Notes under the pieces: generated by a model
The model's input: only the letters and a program-made list of their open reading frames with translations
The model's database searches: none
Told to the model about the DNA's origin: nothing
Position numbers and translations under genes: made by a program
Assembly (NCBI GenBank): GCA_946902875.1
Contig: OX336348.1
Location: 13,975,741-14,039,740 of the forward strand
Length of the DNA stretch: 64,000 nt
Source: Nematopogon swammerdamellus
Taxonomy: Eukaryota > Arthropoda > Insecta > Lepidoptera > Adelidae
Reading direction: 5' to 3'
Part shown: one piece after another, positions 61,109 to 64,000 of the stretch
Layout: every line of letters begins with the position of its first letter
How positions within the stretch are numbered: position 1 is the first letter of the stretch

Positions 61109-64000
61109 CTGAAATGAGGTTGCAATGATTTTAGGGTGGCGGAAGACGCTATGCATTAGGCGAAAATATAGTATCGGTGTTGTGAATTACAATGTTTAAT
61201 TAGTCATTTATTATTAGCATGTGATTATAAAGATCCCAACAACAGTACAAGAGGTAAAACGGTTAAAATATTTAAACATTTGCATAAGGTGTTAAAGCGG
61301 ACAGATGAGAATTGTGTGAGGGTAGGTTGGGTTGGTTTCTTGTAACATAGTAGGTATGTACTTCATATCAATGTATCTCGTATGGTTAAGTAGGTATTCA
61401 TATTTTGGTGTGTTGGTATTAGTTAGTTTTTGATGTTTTCTTTCTCTTAGGTTAATTTATTAATCATGTACGCACTTAATACGGATAACTTTATGTAGAA
61501 AACTTTATTGGTCTCTGTGTAATTAATGTTAGTACCTATTCCTTTTTACGATGACTGTAGGTATGTTTTCCAATAAAAAAAATAAATAAAAAATTAATAA
61601 ATAAATAAGCAAACATCCAAATGACCTCACGAAACACCTCATGACAAAAGGACAGGTGATTAAACACCTTAAGAGACGTACACCACTAGACCTCCTGGCC
61701 AAAATCGGAAGGAATCATATTAAGAGATGCCTCAATGGAAGCACACCCTGGCAAAACATGATTAAAGTCTGTTTTTTTGGAAGACGGAGTAAAGTGACGT
61801 TTGGAGTGTTGCCAGTTTCTGGTAAATTTTAAATAGGCATGTAGTTGCTATCGATACTTTTATCGATTGATTAACTAATGAAATGCTGTAAACTCTAATA
61901 TTTACCTAATTATGGATTTAATTGACATGATATTAAGGTAAATCTAGCTAGAAAAATGTTAAGTTTAAGGCAGCGCCACAGGTAGCGCATAATATGTGTG
62001 AAGGTGTGTCGTGTCGTGTTCGTGTCGTGTAAAAGTCGATACTATTTTCATCGACTACAATCACTAGTAGTGCCAAGCGTGCAACACTCTAATGTCAGTC
62101 AAACATCAATTTACTCCGTCTTCCAAAAAAACAGACTATAGTCTATGTGAACGACTAGCTGTCAATAAAAAAAATAATAAAATTTGTCGCCTTTTATGAA
62201 ATGCATGAAGAAAGATGCAATAGGGCTATTCTTTGTAAGCACCGGCCCCACATGATAAGATAATAGAATGTTATAAAATAATATTAGCATGCGTACTGAA
62301 ATGGAACAATATCAAGTACATCAGCGGAAAGCAGTGTTTCCATACCACTGAAGGCTGGGACTGAAGACTAGAAGAAAATTGAAGAGGCCTATTTCCAGCA
62401 GCAGACGCATGTACACGGTGACTGACTGTACTAAAATAATAGATTTCAAAATGCGGTTAACGACCGGTCAAAATATTATTTTATTCTTATGTTTTTCATT
62501 TTCACATCTGCTCCTTGTGATGTTGCTCACAGCTTTTTGTCGAGTTTCAGGATCTTTGGGCACTTTAATCAATTCATAACGGCACCTCTCGTCATTCATG
62601 TAGCTCTAGATTGAGCCCGCACTTCGTCTTAATGAGTTTATAGTGAAATCGCTTTTTCCCGCGGCTTCGCTCGCGGTAGACTCGATATAACTGCAAATCT
62701 GATTTAAACGCAAATATTATAACAAACGATCGCTTCTCTTATATTCTCTCTCTCCCTTCCTCCCTCGCTCCCCTCTCTCTCCACCCCTCCATCATACTCT
62801 CCCCTCTCCATCCGGCAATACCATTCGACACTAAATTCATACGTTCATACTATTATTTTCTCTGATACTGCTCAGCCCTATTTAGTGTGATGGTATTTAG
62901 CCTATAGTGAGCCTAAAGAACCTACTCTTTACATTGGTGCAAACCGCATCAAAATCTGTTCAGTGGTTCCGGAGTTTACCTCAAACATACACACATACAT
63001 ACAGATGTTTCCTTTTATAAGAAGTACAGATAGAGAAGGAAACAAAAAAACCGGCCAAGTGCGAGTCGAACTTCGCGCACCGAGGGTTCCGTATCGCCAT
63101 GTCATGGTCAGCGCCACTTACGCCATCTATGGTTCTTTTTATTATATTTTGATGTTATATCGGCTATAATAAATAACACATATTCTGTGAAAATTTCAAC
63201 TGCCTAGGTACCTATTACGGTTCAAGAGATACAGCCCTCGGACAGACGGACGGACGGACGGACGGACAGACAGACAGACGGCGTAGGCTTAGTAATAGGG
63301 TACCGGATACGGAACCCTAAAAAATAAGAAACATCATACTTACAAGCCTTCCCTCTCATGCATAACCATATGTCTGTCCAAATGGTAATTACTCGGGAAC
63401 GAATGAAAGCAAATATGGCAGACATGTCTCAAGTGCCCCGGCTGGTGAGTAAGGGCGTGCTTTTCCAAAATCCCTCTCGTCATAAATCCTTTATCACATA
63501 CGTCGCAAGGGAACGGCCTTCGGGCCTTATGTATCTTCATATGAAACGATAGAGAACGTTTTCTAGGAAACGTTTTTTCGCAAACGTCGCAAGTGAATAT
63601 TTCACCGTTGTGCTCGAGTATGTGCCAGCGAAGTTGAGTTTTCGACGTGTATCCGTTACCGCAGGTTTCGCATTCAAAATGCTGCCCGCCGTGCGTTTCA
63701 GTGTGTTGCTTGTATCCGTGCCTGTTCGTGAATCGTTTAGCGCACACCGGGCATACGTAAGGTCGTTTATGATTGTGTGTTTGCGCGTGCGTTTCGATGA
63801 GCTCCTTGCTGGTAAACGTACATTCGCAGAATTCGCAGTTGTACGGTTTTTCCGGGTCATGTTTTTTTAATAAATGAGCGTCGAGCACTTTTTGGTTCAT
63901 GTAGTTTTTATCGCAATACTTGCACATACGTTTGCCTAGCACACTGTCCATGTGCTTCTTTAAGTAGGACTTGGTGGAAAATGTTCTGTCGCAGTGGTCG
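60601..64000 (-). CDS. C2H2 zinc-finger gene 2, paralogue of gene 1 (partial)
   Basis: This paralogue has the same architecture as the gene at 27.7-34.9 kb. Exon 64000-63344 ends in CTT|GTAAGTA and exon 61108-60601 follows the acceptor CTCATTTCAG; TT plus A makes Leu, giving EGLDTDFNQTKELSKVKGNR. The first exon encodes eight fingers, the first cut by the window edge (DHCDRTF...), and the second four (CKEC, CKVC, CNIC, CTTC), ending EQNE-stop. Finger order and most residues match gene 1, for example the shared stretch CDVCDKGFMTRG. Differences cluster within fingers, for instance CEFCERSFASRAHV against CEFCECTFTSKELI. The 5' part lies beyond the window. Role: probable DNA-binding regulator (inference). 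Confidence 0.85.
61110..61640. other. Intron of zinc-finger gene 2, no feature recognised
   Basis: AT-rich intron DNA with an A/T-rich microsatellite-like stretch (AAAAAAATAAATAAAAAAT) near 61577. Confidence 0.4.
61766..62137. mobile_element. MITE with AGTCTGTTTTTTTGGAAGAC ends
   Basis: The left end AGTCTGTTTTTTTGGAAGAC continues GGAGTAAA; the right end is its complement. The interior holds AGTGTTGC words on both sides and CGATACTTTTATCGATTG. No exact target duplication was found. It lies in the intron of zinc-finger gene 2. Confidence 0.75.
62190..62435 (+). mobile_element. Third-module fragment and RTE-like LINE tail
   Basis: GTCGCCTTTTATGAAATGCA and CACCGGCCCCACATG, followed by a LINE tail (ATCAAGTACATCAGCGGAAA, GACTGACTG). 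Confidence 0.55.
62600..62940 (-). repeat. CGCGGCTTCGCTCGCGG repeat with (CT)n
   Basis: TTTTTCCCGCGGCTTCGCTC and a CTCTCTCTCCCTTCCTCCCT tract, then CTGCTCAGCCCTATTTAGTG and TTGGTGCAAACCGCATCAAA. This is the reverse of the block at 3410-3620. Confidence 0.6.
63045..63320 (+). repeat. GGTTCCGT/CGGACAGACAGAC repeat, complete copy
   Basis: AAACCGGCCAAGTGCGAGTC, GCACCGAGGGTTCCGTATC, TTATATCGGCTATAATAAAT, a (GGAC/GACA)n run, GGCGTAGGCTTAGTAATAGG and ATACGGAACCCTAAAA. It is about 276 bp with partly complementary ends (GGTTCCGT and ACGGAACC). It lies next to the donor of zinc-finger gene 2. Confidence 0.7.
63344..64000 (-). CDS. Zinc-finger gene 2, exon with fingers 1-8 (truncated by window edge)
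   Basis: The donor GTAAGTA starts at 63343. The frame runs from the window edge: finger 1 loses its first Cys at 64000, and fingers 2-8 are complete (CKYC, CEFC, CPVC, CETC, CDVC, CDVC, CHIC). The GGTTCCGT-type repeat begins about 25 bp into the following intron. Confidence 0.85.

Noticed and set aside
61641..61832. 63-residue frame (MTKGQVIKHLKRRTPLDLLA)
   Set aside because: It runs into the terminal repeat of a MITE and has no recognised family; it lies in the intron of zinc-finger gene 2.

Overview
The window looks like genomic DNA of a lepidopteran insect (moth or butterfly). It has interrupted genes with GT-AG introns and no operons. It is saturated with short interspersed elements, foldback and MITE elements and 5'-truncated LINEs. 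Repeat motifs such as the GGTTCCGT/CGGACAGACAGAC unit and 'CGCGAGCGAAGCCGCG' are, from memory, commonplace in Lepidoptera. All joins described here were made by eye from splice sites, phase and protein motifs; nothing was searched.

Three host genes are supported. (1) The 3' part of a SERAC1-like alpha/beta hydrolase gene is on the plus strand: five exons, 5319-24434, all in compatible phase, stop at 24432-24434. Its first visible exon carries about 300 extra acidic, Cys-motif-containing residues inside the hydrolase core. Its last intron (11.5 kb) holds a nested stack of transposons. (2) A C2H2 zinc-finger gene is on the minus strand: exons 34770-34917, 31694-32461 and 27714-28224, 12 fingers. 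A nearly intact Jockey-type LINE lies antisense in its last intron. (3) A paralogous zinc-finger gene with the same exon boundaries and phases is on the minus strand (63344-64000 and 60601-61108). It runs off the right edge. The interval between the two zinc-finger genes (about 35-60 kb) is almost entirely repeats.

Region by region: 1-5.3 kb, repeats (5' exons of the hydrolase gene not found); 5.3-24.4 kb, SERAC1-like gene with SINEs and foldbacks in its introns and a dead 9.3-kb PIF/Harbinger element (13161-22458) whose two convergent genes are both broken; 24.5-27.5 kb, MITEs, SINEs and a GC-rich hAT-type MITE; 27.7-34.9 kb, zinc-finger gene 1; 35-42 kb, LINE 3' fragments (REL-endonuclease type, R4-like, RNase H-bearing), two hAT-type MITEs and a palindrome-rich MITE family; 42-50 kb, a 4-kb foldback element whose arms contain a 100-bp satellite that reverses orientation near its centre, a second long-inverted-repeat structure, and a third block of the same satellite; 50-60.5 kb, CR1-like and REL-endonuclease LINE fragments, 82-bp tandem repeats, homopolymer G/C tracts and MITEs; 60.6-64 kb, zinc-finger gene 2.

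The most interesting observations are a modular SINE superfamily in which three different 5' modules (5S rRNA-like, tRNA-like, and a third module) are joined to one body; the foldback element with 7-bp duplications and satellite-filled arms; and the acidic, Cys-rich insertion in SERAC1. I found no CRISPR array, no complete rRNA gene, no convincing functional tRNA gene and no exogenous gene cluster.
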